64,000 bases of DNA from DASSKP01 sp035695045 (GTDB taxonomy: Bacteria; Actinomycetota; Actinomycetes; JAFAQI01), in contig DASSEX010000086.1 in the NCBI GenBank assembly GCA_035695045.1, forward strand, positions 23,325-87,324, in the 5' to 3' direction. Positions 25,122-33,824 of this stretch are shown in pieces. The notes below the pieces were generated by a model that was not told the origin of the DNA, ran no database searches, and saw nothing but the letters and a program-made list of their open reading frames with translations. The position numbers and the translations under genes are program-made. Numbering within the stretch: position 1 is the first letter of the stretch; each line of letters begins with the position of its first letter.

Positions 25122-28100
25122 ATGGCCGCTCGCCATCTGAGTGCGGGGGCGCTGCGCCGCGTCGCCGAGATCGCGACCCGCCACGCCCGCTGGATCCTCG
25201 GCGCGTGGGTGCTGCTCGCCGCACTGAGCGCCCTAGCGGTGCCGCGGCTCGAGCAGGTCGTCGCACACGACGCGACGCCCTTCCTTCCCGCAAGCTCGCC
25301 GTCGATCCAGGCGTTCGGCCAGATGGACAAGGCGTTCGCCGGCGGCAAGGGAAGCTCTATCGCCTTCGTCGTCCTGACCGGGACCGACTTCCGCACCGAC
25401 CCGACGGCTGCGGCGTACTACCGGAACCTCAGCTCGCGTCTGCATGCCGACCGCAGGCACGTCGCCGACCTGCAGGACTACGCGAGCCAGCCGCAGCTGC
25501 GCGACGCGTTGACGAGCAAGGACGGCGCTGCGACCTACATCCCGGTCTCGCTTCAGCATCCCGTCGGCTCACCCAAAGCCGACGAGGACGTCGCGTGGCT
25601 TCGGGACGCCGTACGACAGGGGCAGCCGAGCGAGGTCCGCGGTTACGTCACCGGTGACGTCGCGAGCATCGCCGACATGACGAATGACATCGCCAAGAGC
25701 ATCGCGCGGGTCACGATCGTCAGCGTCGTCATCATCATCGTGATCCTCCTGCTGCTCTACCGGTCGCTGCTCATCCCTCTGGTCCCCCTCGCGACCATCG
25801 GCATCGGACTCGTCGTCGCTCGCGGCGTCGTGTCACTGCTGGGCATGAGCTTCCTTCCGGTGTCGACGTACACCGCGATGTTCGTGACGGCGTTGGTGCT
25901 GGGCGCGGGCACGGACTACACCGTCTTCCTGATCAGCCGGTTCCACGAGTCGATGCGGGCCGGCGAGTCACCGGCCGCGGCCGTTGTCGATTCGATCTGC
26001 CGGATCGGCCCGGTCGTCATCGCGTCCGGCTTCACGGTCATCATCGGCAGTGCGTGCATGGTGCTCGCAAAGCTCGCACTGTTCTCAACCACCGGCCCCG
26101 CCATCGCCGTGTCGATCCTCGTCACGCTCGTCGTCGGCCTGACCTTCACTCCCGCGTTGATGGTGGTGATGGGTCGCCGCGTCGCACCACGACCGCAGCG
26201 GCCGCGGCGTCGAGCGGCCGGATCCCGCTGGGCCGCCGTCGGCAGCCTCGTCGCGCGGCGTCCCGTCCCGACACTGCTCGCGGCGCTCGTGCTGCTGATG
26301 TCGCTGGCCGCGTTCTGGCCGCGGCTGAGCCCGAGCTACGACACGAGGGCTCTCGTGCCGGCGGACGTCGAGTCGTCCCGGGGGTACGCCGCCCTCGACC
26401 GGCATTTTCCCGGCAACGAGCTCCGGCCTGACTACGTCCTGGTGCCGGCAGACCACGACCTCCGCAATCCGCGTGACCTTGCGGTCATCGAGGCGGCCGC
26501 GGCCACCCTCGACAAGCTGCCCGGCATCGACGTCGTTCGCACCGTCACCCGGCCCGCGGGCACGCCGATCCCCCAGGCAGAGCTCACCAACCAGCTGCAG
26601 ACCGTCGGTCAGCGGCTGGGCAGTGCGCAGAACTCGTTGAGCGGGAGCGGTTCGGGAGTGTCCCGCCTCGCGTCCGGCGCGGACCGGCTGGCGGGCGGCG
26701 CGCACATGGTCGCGGGTGGCGCCGGACAGGCGACAGACGCCGTGGACCTCTTCCTCGCGGGGCTCGCGAAGGAGTCGCACGGTCTCGGCACGGCCGTCGG
26801 CGCGACGGGTGATGCGCGAGCCGGCGCCGATCAGCTGCGCGCCGGTGCCGCGCGGCTGTCACGCGCACTCGCCCGGGCCCACAACGGCACACGCGACGCG
26901 GTCCAGGGCCTTGGTCAGATCTACGACCTGCTCGCCGGTGACCAGCTGTGCACCGCTGACCCGAAGTGCGCGATCGCCCGCACGCAGCTGCACCGGATCT
27001 ACGTCGGCGAGCGCGACCAGCTGCTGCCCGGGCTGGCCCGGGCTCGTGACGGCGCGGCCCGGATCGCGACCGGTGACGGCGAGCTGGCCGACGGCCTGGC
27101 GCAGCTGCGCGCCGGCCTGCAGCGGGCGGGCAACGGGATCGACCGGCTCGCCGCCGGCGAGCGAACCTTCCGGACGAAGCTGGGGCAACTCGCCGGAGGT
27201 GCCGCGGCACTCGCCGCGGGGGCCGACCGGCTCCCGCCCGGTGTCGCGGACCTACGCGCCGCAGCGCAGCGGCTGGCCGCCGGCCTCGGCAGGGCTTCGA
27301 GCTACCTCACGTCGACCGCCGACGCGACGCGCGCCGCCGGCATCTCCGCCTTCTACCTGCCGGCGAGCGCACTCAACGACCCCCGCATGGCAACCGCTCG
27401 CGACTACTACATCTCGCGCGACGGTCACATGGCGCGGATCATGGTCTATCCGCACGACCACGCGTCGCACATCGGTGACGAGCGCAAGGCCGTCACGCTT
27501 GCCCTGCGGCACACGCCGCTCGCGGGCGCGCCGCTCGCCGTCACCGGTCCGACCGCAGTGTCCGACGACATCCACTCACTCGCGGACTCCGACCTCAGGC
27601 TCATCGCGCTGATGACGCTCGGCGCGGTTTTCCTGATCCTCATCGTGCTGCTGCGCGCGCTCGTCGCGCCGGCGTACCTGCTCGCGTCGGTCGTGCTGTC
27701 GTACGGCGCCGCGATGGGCCTGACCGCACTCGTATGGCAGGACCTGCTGCACAAGCCGGTCGACTTCACCACTCCGCTGCTCGCGTTCGTGATCCTCGTC
27801 GCGGTGGGCGCCGACTACAACATCCTGCTGATGTCGCGGGTCCGGGAGGAGTCGCAGCTCGCGACCCGCGCGGGTGTCGCGCGCGCCGTGGGAGCGACCG
27901 GCGGCGTCATCACGAGCGCCGGCCTGATCTTCGCCGGCACCTTCATGGCGATGCTGACGTCGCCGGTCACCGGTCTTCAGGAAACCGGCTTCGCGGTCAC
28001 CGCCGGGCTGCTGCTGGACACCTTCGTCGTGCGGTCGTTGCTCGTGCCCTCGGTCGCTGCGCTGCTCGGCCGCACCAACTGGTGGCCGGGCGAGCGCAAC

Positions 28101-28172
28101 CGCTCGATCGCGCCGTCCCTTCGCGGATTGCGCACCGTGACCGAACGCGAGCCCACCAGAGCCGCGTCGTAG
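25122..28172 (+). CDS. MMPL/RND family exporter
   Basis: 1016 residues. The first half has a membrane helix, a periplasmic domain and five or six helices including GAGTDYTVFLISRFHE with the conserved Asp-Tyr pair (about 190-360). The second half repeats this (GAVFLILIVLLRALV, VGADYNILLMSRVREE, about 820-1000). Between them lies a long extracytoplasmic insert with Ala/Gly-rich near-heptads (LASGADRLAGGAHMVAGG and similar, about 500-740) as in YhgE/Pip-like regions. The family exports lipids, siderophores or drugs using the proton gradient. No clear ribosome site sits next to the ATG. Confidence 0.93.
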   Translation: MAARHLSAGALRRVAEIATRHARWILGAWVLLAALSALAVPRLEQVVAHDATPFLPASSPSIQAFGQMDKAFAGGKGSSIAFVVLTGTDFRTDPTAAAYYRNLSSRLHADRRHVADLQDYASQPQLRDALTSKDGAATYIPVSLQHPVGSPKADEDVAWLRDAVRQGQPSEVRGYVTGDVASIADMTNDIAKSIARVTIVSVVIIIVILLLLYRSLLIPLVPLATIGIGLVVARGVVSLLGMSFLPVSTYTAMFVTALVLGAGTDYTVFLISRFHESMRAGESPAAAVVDSICRIGPVVIASGFTVIIGSACMVLAKLALFSTTGPAIAVSILVTLVVGLTFTPALMVVMGRRVAPRPQRPRRRAAGSRWAAVGSLVARRPVPTLLAALVLLMSLAAFWPRLSPSYDTRALVPADVESSRGYAALDRHFPGNELRPDYVLVPADHDLRNPRDLAVIEAAAATLDKLPGIDVVRTVTRPAGTPIPQAELTNQLQTVGQRLGSAQNSLSGSGSGVSRLASGADRLAGGAHMVAGGAGQATDAVDLFLAGLAKESHGLGTAVGATGDARAGADQLRAGAARLSRALARAHNGTRDAVQGLGQIYDLLAGDQLCTADPKCAIARTQLHRIYVGERDQLLPGLARARDGAARIATGDGELADGLAQLRAGLQRAGNGIDRLAAGERTFRTKLGQLAGGAAALAAGADRLPPGVADLRAAAQRLAAGLGRASSYLTSTADATRAAGISAFYLPASALNDPRMATARDYYISRDGHMARIMVYPHDHASHIGDERKAVTLALRHTPLAGAPLAVTGPTAVSDDIHSLADSDLRLIALMTLGAVFLILIVLLRALVAPAYLLASVVLSYGAAMGLTALVWQDLLHKPVDFTTPLLAFVILVAVGADYNILLMSRVREESQLATRAGVARAVGATGGVITSAGLIFAGTFMAMLTSPVTGLQETGFAVTAGLLLDTFVVRSLLVPSVAALLGRTNWWPGERNRSIAPSLRGLRTVTEREPTRAAS

Positions 28173-28546
28173 CGCACCGGCGGCACGCTCGCCGGCCACC
28201 GCACGAGCATCCAGGTCCCGCCGATGACCGCGAGCAGCCCGATCGCGCTCGTGGGGACGACCGGCGCAGGTCCGGTGTAGGGCAGCGCCTGGCCCTGGCG
28301 GTGCACGGTCTTGCCGAGCACGTGGGTGCCGACCTGATGCTGCTTTCCGGAGGCGGGCTTGGGCTGCGTCGCGGGGGTCGACGTCGTCGTCGAGGTGGCG
28401 TCCGCCGGCGTCACGACAGGCGGAGGTGCCGCGCGCGACGGCCGGTCACCGCCCGGCTGACGCACGAACGCCGCGACGACGGCGGCGAGAAGCACGGCCA
28501 CTGCCCCGAACCCGAGCAGTGTGGCGACGGGCAACCGGCGAGCCAC
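27977..28546 (-). CDS. surface protein with LPYTG sorting motif and antisense tail
   Basis: 189 residues. N-terminal hydrophobic segment (VATLLGFGAVAVLLAAVVAAF), a Thr/Pro/Ser linker, LPYTG at residues 88-92, then a second hydrophobic segment (SAIGLLAVIGGTWMLV). This is the layout of a sortase substrate, but after the second helix there is no early stop: about 65 further residues are encoded antisense to the 3' end of the MMPL gene (196-base overlap). Either the long tail is real or the gene was recently fused onto the MMPL end. No sortase gene is in the window. Confidence 0.65.
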   Translation of the reverse strand: MARRLPVATLLGFGAVAVLLAAVVAAFVRQPGGDRPSRAAPPPVVTPADATSTTTSTPATQPKPASGKQHQVGTHVLGKTVHRQGQALPYTGPAPVVPTSAIGLLAVIGGTWMLVRWPASVPPVRYDAALVGSRSVTVRNPRRDGAIERLRSPGHQLVRPSSAATEGTSNDRTTKVSSSSPAVTAKPVS

Positions 28547-28657
28547 GCGGTGAGCGTGCCACGGTCGGCGGCGCGGGAGTTGGACCGCCGCGCTGCGGAG
28601 GTTCGGCCACTTTCCGCCGCAACCCGGCCGGAACCGGGCATCGAGCGGCGCGAGGCG

Positions 28658-29317
28658 TCAGCCGCTCGCGCCCCCGGACGGCGCCGGCGACTGCATCATC
28701 CGCTCGCGATGGCGGAAGGCGCGATCGAGAAGCCCCATGCCGCCGTGCATGCCGAACATGCCCCCAGGCGGTACGCCGTCCAGCACCATCTTGGCGACCG
28801 AGGTCGAGCCGCTCTCGACGGCGAGCACGCGCACCTGGTCGTTCTTCGCCAGCTTCGACAGCGTGCCATCGGTGCCGTTGAGCAAGATTCGCGACGTGCC
28901 GTTGACGGTGTAGCTCGCGGTGAACCCGTCGGTGCTCCTGACGGTCATCGTCGACCCGGTGACGCCGGAGATCACACCGTTCTGGAAGCGGACGACCATT
29001 GTGCCGCCGCCGGCCTTCTGCACCGTCGCCTCACCGTGGAGCAGCCGGCCGCCGCCGAGGCCGCCGAGCAGTCCCATGCGTCCCGGCCCCTCAGGACCGA
29101 AGCGGCCGTCGGGCCCGAACCCCGGGAAGCCGCGTGCGCCCGCAGAAGGCGCCGGCGACGGCGAGGAAGCGGTCGCCACACCGAGCTGGCTGATGACGGC
29201 GCCGCCGATGCCACCGGCAATAACGCCGGCGGTGACGAGAGCGATCACACGGTGACGGGACAGAGCGCTCGGTACGGTCACGGTCGCCTCCTGGGGCACG
29301 TGCAACACCTCCAGCAT
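28658..29317 (-). CDS. membrane-anchored DUF5666-like protein
   Basis: 219 residues from ATG 29317, chosen for its AGGAAGG site 6 bases upstream. One membrane segment (VIALVTAGVIAGGIGGAVIS), a Gly/Pro/Phe-rich spacer, then a beta domain with VISGVTGSTMTVRSTDGFTA, TSRILLN and DQVRVLAVESGSTSVAKMV, the repeating pattern of DUF5666. The C-terminus is Met/Gly-rich (GMFGMHGGMG). Exported to the cell surface; function unknown. The layout is close to the protein at 46810. Confidence 0.75.
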   Translation of the reverse strand: MLEVLHVPQEATVTVPSALSRHRVIALVTAGVIAGGIGGAVISQLGVATASSPSPAPSAGARGFPGFGPDGRFGPEGPGRMGLLGGLGGGRLLHGEATVQKAGGGTMVVRFQNGVISGVTGSTMTVRSTDGFTASYTVNGTSRILLNGTDGTLSKLAKNDQVRVLAVESGSTSVAKMVLDGVPPGGMFGMHGGMGLLDRAFRHRERMMQSPAPSGGASG

Positions 29318-29397
29318 GACGGACCTTCCTGAGAGCGCACTGAATGCCTTCGACGGCACGGCCAGGCGCTCTCGGCCTGGTCGCTACAGTCCGGACC

Positions 29398-30120
29398 ATG
29401 GCGCTGCCGCGGATCCGTCAGGTCGTGCTGGCCGCTGCAGACCTCGCCGCGGTGACGGACCGGCTCGAGACCGATCTCGGCATCGAGACACCGTTCCACG
29501 ACGAGGGCGTTGGCCACTTCGGCCTGCACAACGCGGTGTACTCGCTCGGCGACACGTTCCTCGAGGTCGTCTCGCCGGTGCGGGACGACACCGCTGTCGG
29601 ACGGCACCGCGAGCGCTGCGGCGGTGACGCCGGCTACATGGTGATGTTCGAGGTCGCCGACGTCGTCGCGACCCGGGACCGGTTGCAGACGCTCGGCGTG
29701 CGGATCGTCTGGGACACCAGCCACCCGGACATCGTCGATCTGCACCTGCATCCGAAGGATGTCGGTGGCGCACTCGTCGCGCTCGACATCACGGAGCCGG
29801 TCGGGTCTTGGCGGTGGGGCGGCCCCGCGTGGACCGCGGTCGCGCCGACTCCGCCTCCGGGTGGCGTTCGGGGCCTGACCGTCGCGGTCACCCAGCCGGA
29901 CAAGGTCGCGCGACGGTGGGCCGAGGTGATCGGTCTGGAGATGCCGCGGGACACCGTCCTGCGGCTGGACGGCGGCAGGCAGTCGATCCGCTTCGTCGAC
30001 AGCGACGGCCGCGGCGATCGGTTCGTCGCTGTCGAGGTCGACGTACCCGGGCGCGACGGACCGGTCGACATCGCCGGGGTGACGTTCAACCGCCACGACA
30101 TCGGAGGATCGCAGGCATGA
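29398..30120 (+). CDS. VOC family (glyoxalase-like) protein, two-module
   Basis: 240 residues. Two VOC modules: IRQVVLAAADLAAVTDRLE through the first domain, and RGLTVAVTQPDKVARRW starting the second. The long form with HPKDVGGALVALD resembles methylmalonyl-CoA-epimerase/glyoxalase-like proteins of catabolic clusters. TACAGT ends 7 bases before the ATG, fitting a leaderless message. Its stop overlaps the start of the enoyl-CoA hydratase-like gene (ATGA), so the two are coupled. Confidence 0.82.
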   Translation: MALPRIRQVVLAAADLAAVTDRLETDLGIETPFHDEGVGHFGLHNAVYSLGDTFLEVVSPVRDDTAVGRHRERCGGDAGYMVMFEVADVVATRDRLQTLGVRIVWDTSHPDIVDLHLHPKDVGGALVALDITEPVGSWRWGGPAWTAVAPTPPPGGVRGLTVAVTQPDKVARRWAEVIGLEMPRDTVLRLDGGRQSIRFVDSDGRGDRFVAVEVDVPGRDGPVDIAGVTFNRHDIGGSQA

Positions 30121-30938
30121 CCGACATCGACACCGGCACCAACGACGTCCTCGCCTCGGTCGACGACGGTGTCGCCGTCGTCACCCTCAACCGGCCGGAG
30201 CGACGCAATGCGTTCTCGATGCCGATGGTGGAGGCGCTCGGCGACCTGCTCGCGCGGCTCGAGGTCGACGACGACGTCGGCGCTGTCGTGCTGACCGGCG
30301 CGGGCGGCGCCTTCTGTGCGGGTGGCGACGTCAAGGCGATGGCCGAACAGAGCGGCGGCTTCGGCACCGACATCCCGTACGACGTCCGCGTGCACGCCCA
30401 GCGGCTGAACCAGCGCGCGACCAGCGGGCGGCTCTGGGCGATGCCTAAGCCGACGATCGCCGCCGTACCTGGGCCGGCGGCCGGCGCGGGCCTGTCGCTG
30501 GCGCTGTCGTGCGACCTCCGCTACGCGGCGGACACGGCGATCTTCACGACCGCCTTCGCCAAGGTGGGCTTCGCCGGCGACTACGGCGGCACCTGGTTCC
30601 TCACGCGGCTCGTCGGCAGTGCGAAGGCGAAGGAGCTCTACTTCCTTTCCGAGCGCATCGACGCGAAGCAGGCTGTCGACCTCGGCATCGTCAACGGCCT
30701 GTTCCCGGCCGAGTCGTTGCTCGAGGAGACCGTCGCGATCGCGAAGCGGCTCGCCGACGGTCCACGCGTCGCGTACCGCTACATGAAGGAGAACCTCAAC
30801 CGAGCGGTGCACGGCGAGCTCGGCGAGTGCCTCGACCTCGAGGTGACCCATCACGCGCACACCGGCATGACCGAAGACCATCGCGAAGCGGCACTCGCCT
30901 TCGTCGAGAAGCGCGAGCCGCAGTTCCACGGCCGCTGA
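30117..30938 (+). CDS. enoyl-CoA hydratase/isomerase (crotonase) family protein
   Basis: 273 residues. NRPERRNAFS, GAGGAFCAGGDVKAM (CoA-binding and oxyanion hole), GPAAGAGLSLALSCDLRYAA and the third conserved region KVGFAGDYGGTWFL are present. The position of the hydratase Glu144 appears to be Phe, and the Asp in GFAGDYGGT falls where PaaG-type isomerases have their catalytic Asp, while the second Glu (AKEL) is kept. I therefore favour isomerase-type chemistry. Coupled to the VOC gene. Confidence 0.87.
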   Translation: MTDIDTGTNDVLASVDDGVAVVTLNRPERRNAFSMPMVEALGDLLARLEVDDDVGAVVLTGAGGAFCAGGDVKAMAEQSGGFGTDIPYDVRVHAQRLNQRATSGRLWAMPKPTIAAVPGPAAGAGLSLALSCDLRYAADTAIFTTAFAKVGFAGDYGGTWFLTRLVGSAKAKELYFLSERIDAKQAVDLGIVNGLFPAESLLEETVAIAKRLADGPRVAYRYMKENLNRAVHGELGECLDLEVTHHAHTGMTEDHREAALAFVEKREPQFHGR

Positions 30939-31023
30939 CAGCCAGGTTCACCGCCGTTGAAGCTGTGTTCCGCAGCGGGCTGAGCACGCACTTGGTCTTC
31001 ACTCCGCTGCGGGCGATCGAGGG

Positions 31024-31206
31024 TCAGCAGCCTTCGCGGCGGTGATACTCCTGCGAGGCGTTGGCGATGAGCTGTTCGAGTTGCTGCACGGCCGAAGCGA
31101 ACGCACGTGCACTCACCCCGTCGCCCCGTGTCACCGCGAGCGCATGTTCACGTCGCGCCCGACCCAGGCTGTCCGCAAGCTGCGCGAGCTCCCCCACCGC
31201 TGTCAC
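31024..31206 (-). CDS. small helical protein coupled to monooxygenase gene
   Basis: 60 residues. The GTG start overlaps the TGA of the upstream monooxygenase (GTGA). The sequence is almost wholly helical (LAQLADSLGRARREHALAV, ASAVQQLEQLIANASQEY) with one terminal Cys. No family recognised; the overlap is the main support. Confidence 0.5.
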   Translation of the reverse strand: MTAVGELAQLADSLGRARREHALAVTRGDGVSARAFASAVQQLEQLIANASQEYHRREGC

Positions 31207-32414
31207 GACCGGATCGGCTCCCGACCCCGTACGACGCCAGGGGCGCTCACACGCAGCACGTCCACGAGCGGCGAGCCCGGCCGGGAGATCGCCCGGTCAC
31301 GCACCACGGCCCGCGCGATCCGCTTCGCGTCGATGCCGAGCTCGCGGAACATTCCGCTGATCGGGTTGGTGAACCCGGTGAACCACAGGCGCGGAGCGGC
31401 GGGATCGGTCGCGCCACCGCGCACGCGCGGCCGCCCGTCCGGACCGAGGACGCCGAGGTGGCCGACCAGCCGGTCCAGCCCGCGGCGGTATCCGGTCGCT
31501 GCGATGACGACATCCGCGCGCCGACGGCTGCCGTCGGCGAGCAGGACGTGGTCCCCCTCGAATCCTTCGACGGCCGGCACGACGACGATGCGTCCGGCCT
31601 TCAGCTGCTGGAGGAAGCCGGCGTCGATCAGCGGGATCTGGTCGTCACGGAGCACTCGCTCGTAGAGGCCGTCCTTCGGGGTGGGCAAGCCGTAGGCCGA
31701 CAAGTCGCCGACGTCCATCCGACGGACTGCCGCCGCGATCCGGTCGAAGACCTTCGGTGGGAGATGACGGAACAGCACGCCGAGAGCGAGCGAAGGAACG
31801 CCGTACTTCTCCCGCAGGACGATGTGCGGTGGGGTGCGAACCGCGAGGGTCACCTCCCGCGCTCCGCTCTCGACCAGGTCGACCGCGATCTCGGCTCCGG
31901 TGTTGCCTGACCCGACGACGAGGACGGACTTGCCGACGTACGGCGTCGCGTTGCGGTACGCGCTCGCGTGCACGAGCTCCCCCGGGAACTCCTCCGCTCC
32001 GGGCCACGACGGCATGACCGGCGTGTGGTTGTGTCCGGTCGCCACGATGACGTACCGCGCGTCGAAGTCGCCGACAGAGATGCGCACCGTCCAACCGTCG
32101 TCCGCGCGACGGTCGATCGCCGTGACCTCGGTGTTGAGGCAGACGTCGAGCCGGTGATGCGCGCTGTAGGACTCCAGGTAGCGGACGACGTCGTCCCTCG
32201 CCACCCACCGCCCGTAGCGCCGCGGGATCCGGTAGCCCGGCAGGTGCGACAGCCACCGCGCGGTGTGCAGGTGCAGCCGGTCGTAGTGCCCGCGCCAGCT
32301 GCTGGCGATGGCCGGAGCGCGGTCGATGACGACAGTCTCGATACCCGCCCGCTGCAGCATCGCCGCCGCCGCCAGACCACCCGGTCCGGCGCCGATGACC
32401 ACGGCTTCGGGCAC
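31203..32414 (-). CDS. flavin-containing monooxygenase
   Basis: 403 residues. FAD-binding GAGPGGLAAA at the N-terminus and NADPH-binding GSGNTGAEIA about residue 168, with ATGHNHTPVMP and IAATGYRRGL at the usual places. This is the group of class B-like flavoprotein monooxygenases that oxygenate N, S or ketone substrates. The C-terminal extension (about 360-403) carries LWFTGFTNPISGMFRE. Divergent from the ArsC-like gene. Confidence 0.9.
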   Translation of the reverse strand: MPEAVVIGAGPGGLAAAAMLQRAGIETVVIDRAPAIASSWRGHYDRLHLHTARWLSHLPGYRIPRRYGRWVARDDVVRYLESYSAHHRLDVCLNTEVTAIDRRADDGWTVRISVGDFDARYVIVATGHNHTPVMPSWPGAEEFPGELVHASAYRNATPYVGKSVLVVGSGNTGAEIAVDLVESGAREVTLAVRTPPHIVLREKYGVPSLALGVLFRHLPPKVFDRIAAAVRRMDVGDLSAYGLPTPKDGLYERVLRDDQIPLIDAGFLQQLKAGRIVVVPAVEGFEGDHVLLADGSRRRADVVIAATGYRRGLDRLVGHLGVLGPDGRPRVRGGATDPAAPRLWFTGFTNPISGMFRELGIDAKRIARAVVRDRAISRPGSPLVDVLRVSAPGVVRGREPIRS

Positions 32415-32527
32415 GCGCGAGCCTCCTGTGCGAACTGGACAGGCCAGGACCGGAACGAGGTACGGCCATCTTCGCCGACCGGCCCACCGGGTCCCCCCGG
32501 CGGGTCGCCCTCGATAGCGTCGCCGTC

Positions 32528-32899
32528 GTGGAGATCTGGTTCAACCCCAAGTGCTCGAAATGCCGAATGGCGAAGGAAGCGCTCGACGCCGCCGGCGTCG
32601 ACTACACCATCCGCCGCTATCTCGAGGAGCCGCCGAGCGCGGACGAGCTGCGCAAGGTGCTCGACCAGCTCGGGCTGGAGCCGTGGGACATCACCCGGAC
32701 GAGCGACCCGCTGGCCGAGGAGGCGGGGGTCGCCGGCTGGCCGCGGGACCGCGACGACTGGCTGAGTCGCCTCGCCGCCAACCCCGCGCTGATCCAGCGG
32801 CCGATCCTCGTGACGCCCGACGGGGAGGCGTGGGTCGCTCGCGACCCTGAGACGGTGAAGACCGCGGTGGAGCACGCGCTGCCGGCCACGAGCGGCTGA
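32528..32899 (+). CDS. ArsC/Spx-like thioredoxin-fold protein
   Basis: 123 residues from GTG. The N-terminal WFNPKCSKCRMAKEALDAAG has a CxxC active site like the ArsC/YffB family, and QRPILVTPDGEAWVARDPE contains the conserved cis-Pro region (RPI). It may reduce arsenate or act as a small oxidoreductase; the single ArsC catalytic Arg set is not certain. TAGCGT ends 7 bases upstream (leaderless pattern). The sulfotransferase gene starts 2 bases after its stop. Confidence 0.83.
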   Translation: MEIWFNPKCSKCRMAKEALDAAGVDYTIRRYLEEPPSADELRKVLDQLGLEPWDITRTSDPLAEEAGVAGWPRDRDDWLSRLAANPALIQRPILVTPDGEAWVARDPETVKTAVEHALPATSG

Positions 32900-32900
32900 G

Positions 32901-33824
32901 GTGCTGCCGACCTTCTTCGTACTCGGCGCCGCGCGCTGCGGAACGACGTCCCTGCACTACTGGCTCGGACAGCATCCGGAGATCGCGATGTCGGCGATCA
33001 AGGAGCCCAACCATTTCGTCTTCCGGCAGGGTCCGGACGGGCCGCTCCCCTGCATCGCCGACGACCGGCGGCTGCTCGCGAAGTCCGTCCCGGACCGGAC
33101 GGCGTACGAACGGCTGTTCCCCGCGACAGGCGTGCGGGTGGCCGGAGACGCCTCGCCGCTCTATCTCTACACACGCGAGACACCGGGACTGATCGCGGCC
33201 GCCGTCCCGGACGCGCGCCTCATCGCCGTCGTGCGTGAGCCGGTCGAACGCGCCTGGTCGCACTTCGTCTACGTGAACGACGGGCTGGGCGACGAGGCAC
33301 CGAAGGCTTTCGCGGAGGCGGCGCGCGACGAGCTGCCGCTCGGCTACGAGCCCTACCGCACCGGGACGCACTTCGTCCGGCTCAGCCGGTACGCCGAGCA
33401 GCTGCAGCGCTACCTCGCGGTCTTCCCCCGGGATCGGCTGCTCGTCCTTCCGTACGCCGACCTCGTCCGCGAGCCGTCGGCTGCGCTGCGCCGGATCTGT
33501 GAGCTGCTCCAGGTCGAGCCGGCGTTCGAGTTCGACACGAGCGTCGCCTACAACCCGTCGACAGGGGCGGAGTCGCCGTTCGGCCGGATCGACCGCGCGT
33601 TGCGACCGGCGTTCCCGTATCTCAAGCGCGCGCTGCCCAGCGCCGTCGCCGGGCGCCTTGCCGCCCGTCGGGCTCGGCTGCGGGCGGCGCACAGAAGCTC
33701 ACATGCGCTGGAGCCGACCGAGGACACGCGTGTGCGGCTCACGGAGCACTTCCGGCCGGACGTCGAGTGGCTTGCTCGTGAGTTCGGCGTCACGTTCGGC
33801 GGGTCACCGCCGCCGGCGTCGTGA
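32901..33824 (+). CDS. sulfotransferase family protein
   Basis: 307 residues from GTG. The 5'-PSB motif FVLGAARCGTTSLHYWL and the 3'-PB region AVVREPVERAWSHF are those of PAPS-dependent sulfotransferases; KEPNHF supplies a likely catalytic site segment. It would transfer sulfate from PAPS to a carbohydrate or lipid. Close to the ArsC-like gene, so probably co-transcribed. The 3' end overlaps the convergent DUF4192 gene by 21 bases. Confidence 0.9.
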   Translation: MLPTFFVLGAARCGTTSLHYWLGQHPEIAMSAIKEPNHFVFRQGPDGPLPCIADDRRLLAKSVPDRTAYERLFPATGVRVAGDASPLYLYTRETPGLIAAAVPDARLIAVVREPVERAWSHFVYVNDGLGDEAPKAFAEAARDELPLGYEPYRTGTHFVRLSRYAEQLQRYLAVFPRDRLLVLPYADLVREPSAALRRICELLQVEPAFEFDTSVAYNPSTGAESPFGRIDRALRPAFPYLKRALPSAVAGRLAARRARLRAAHRSSHALEPTEDTRVRLTEHFRPDVEWLAREFGVTFGGSPPPAS

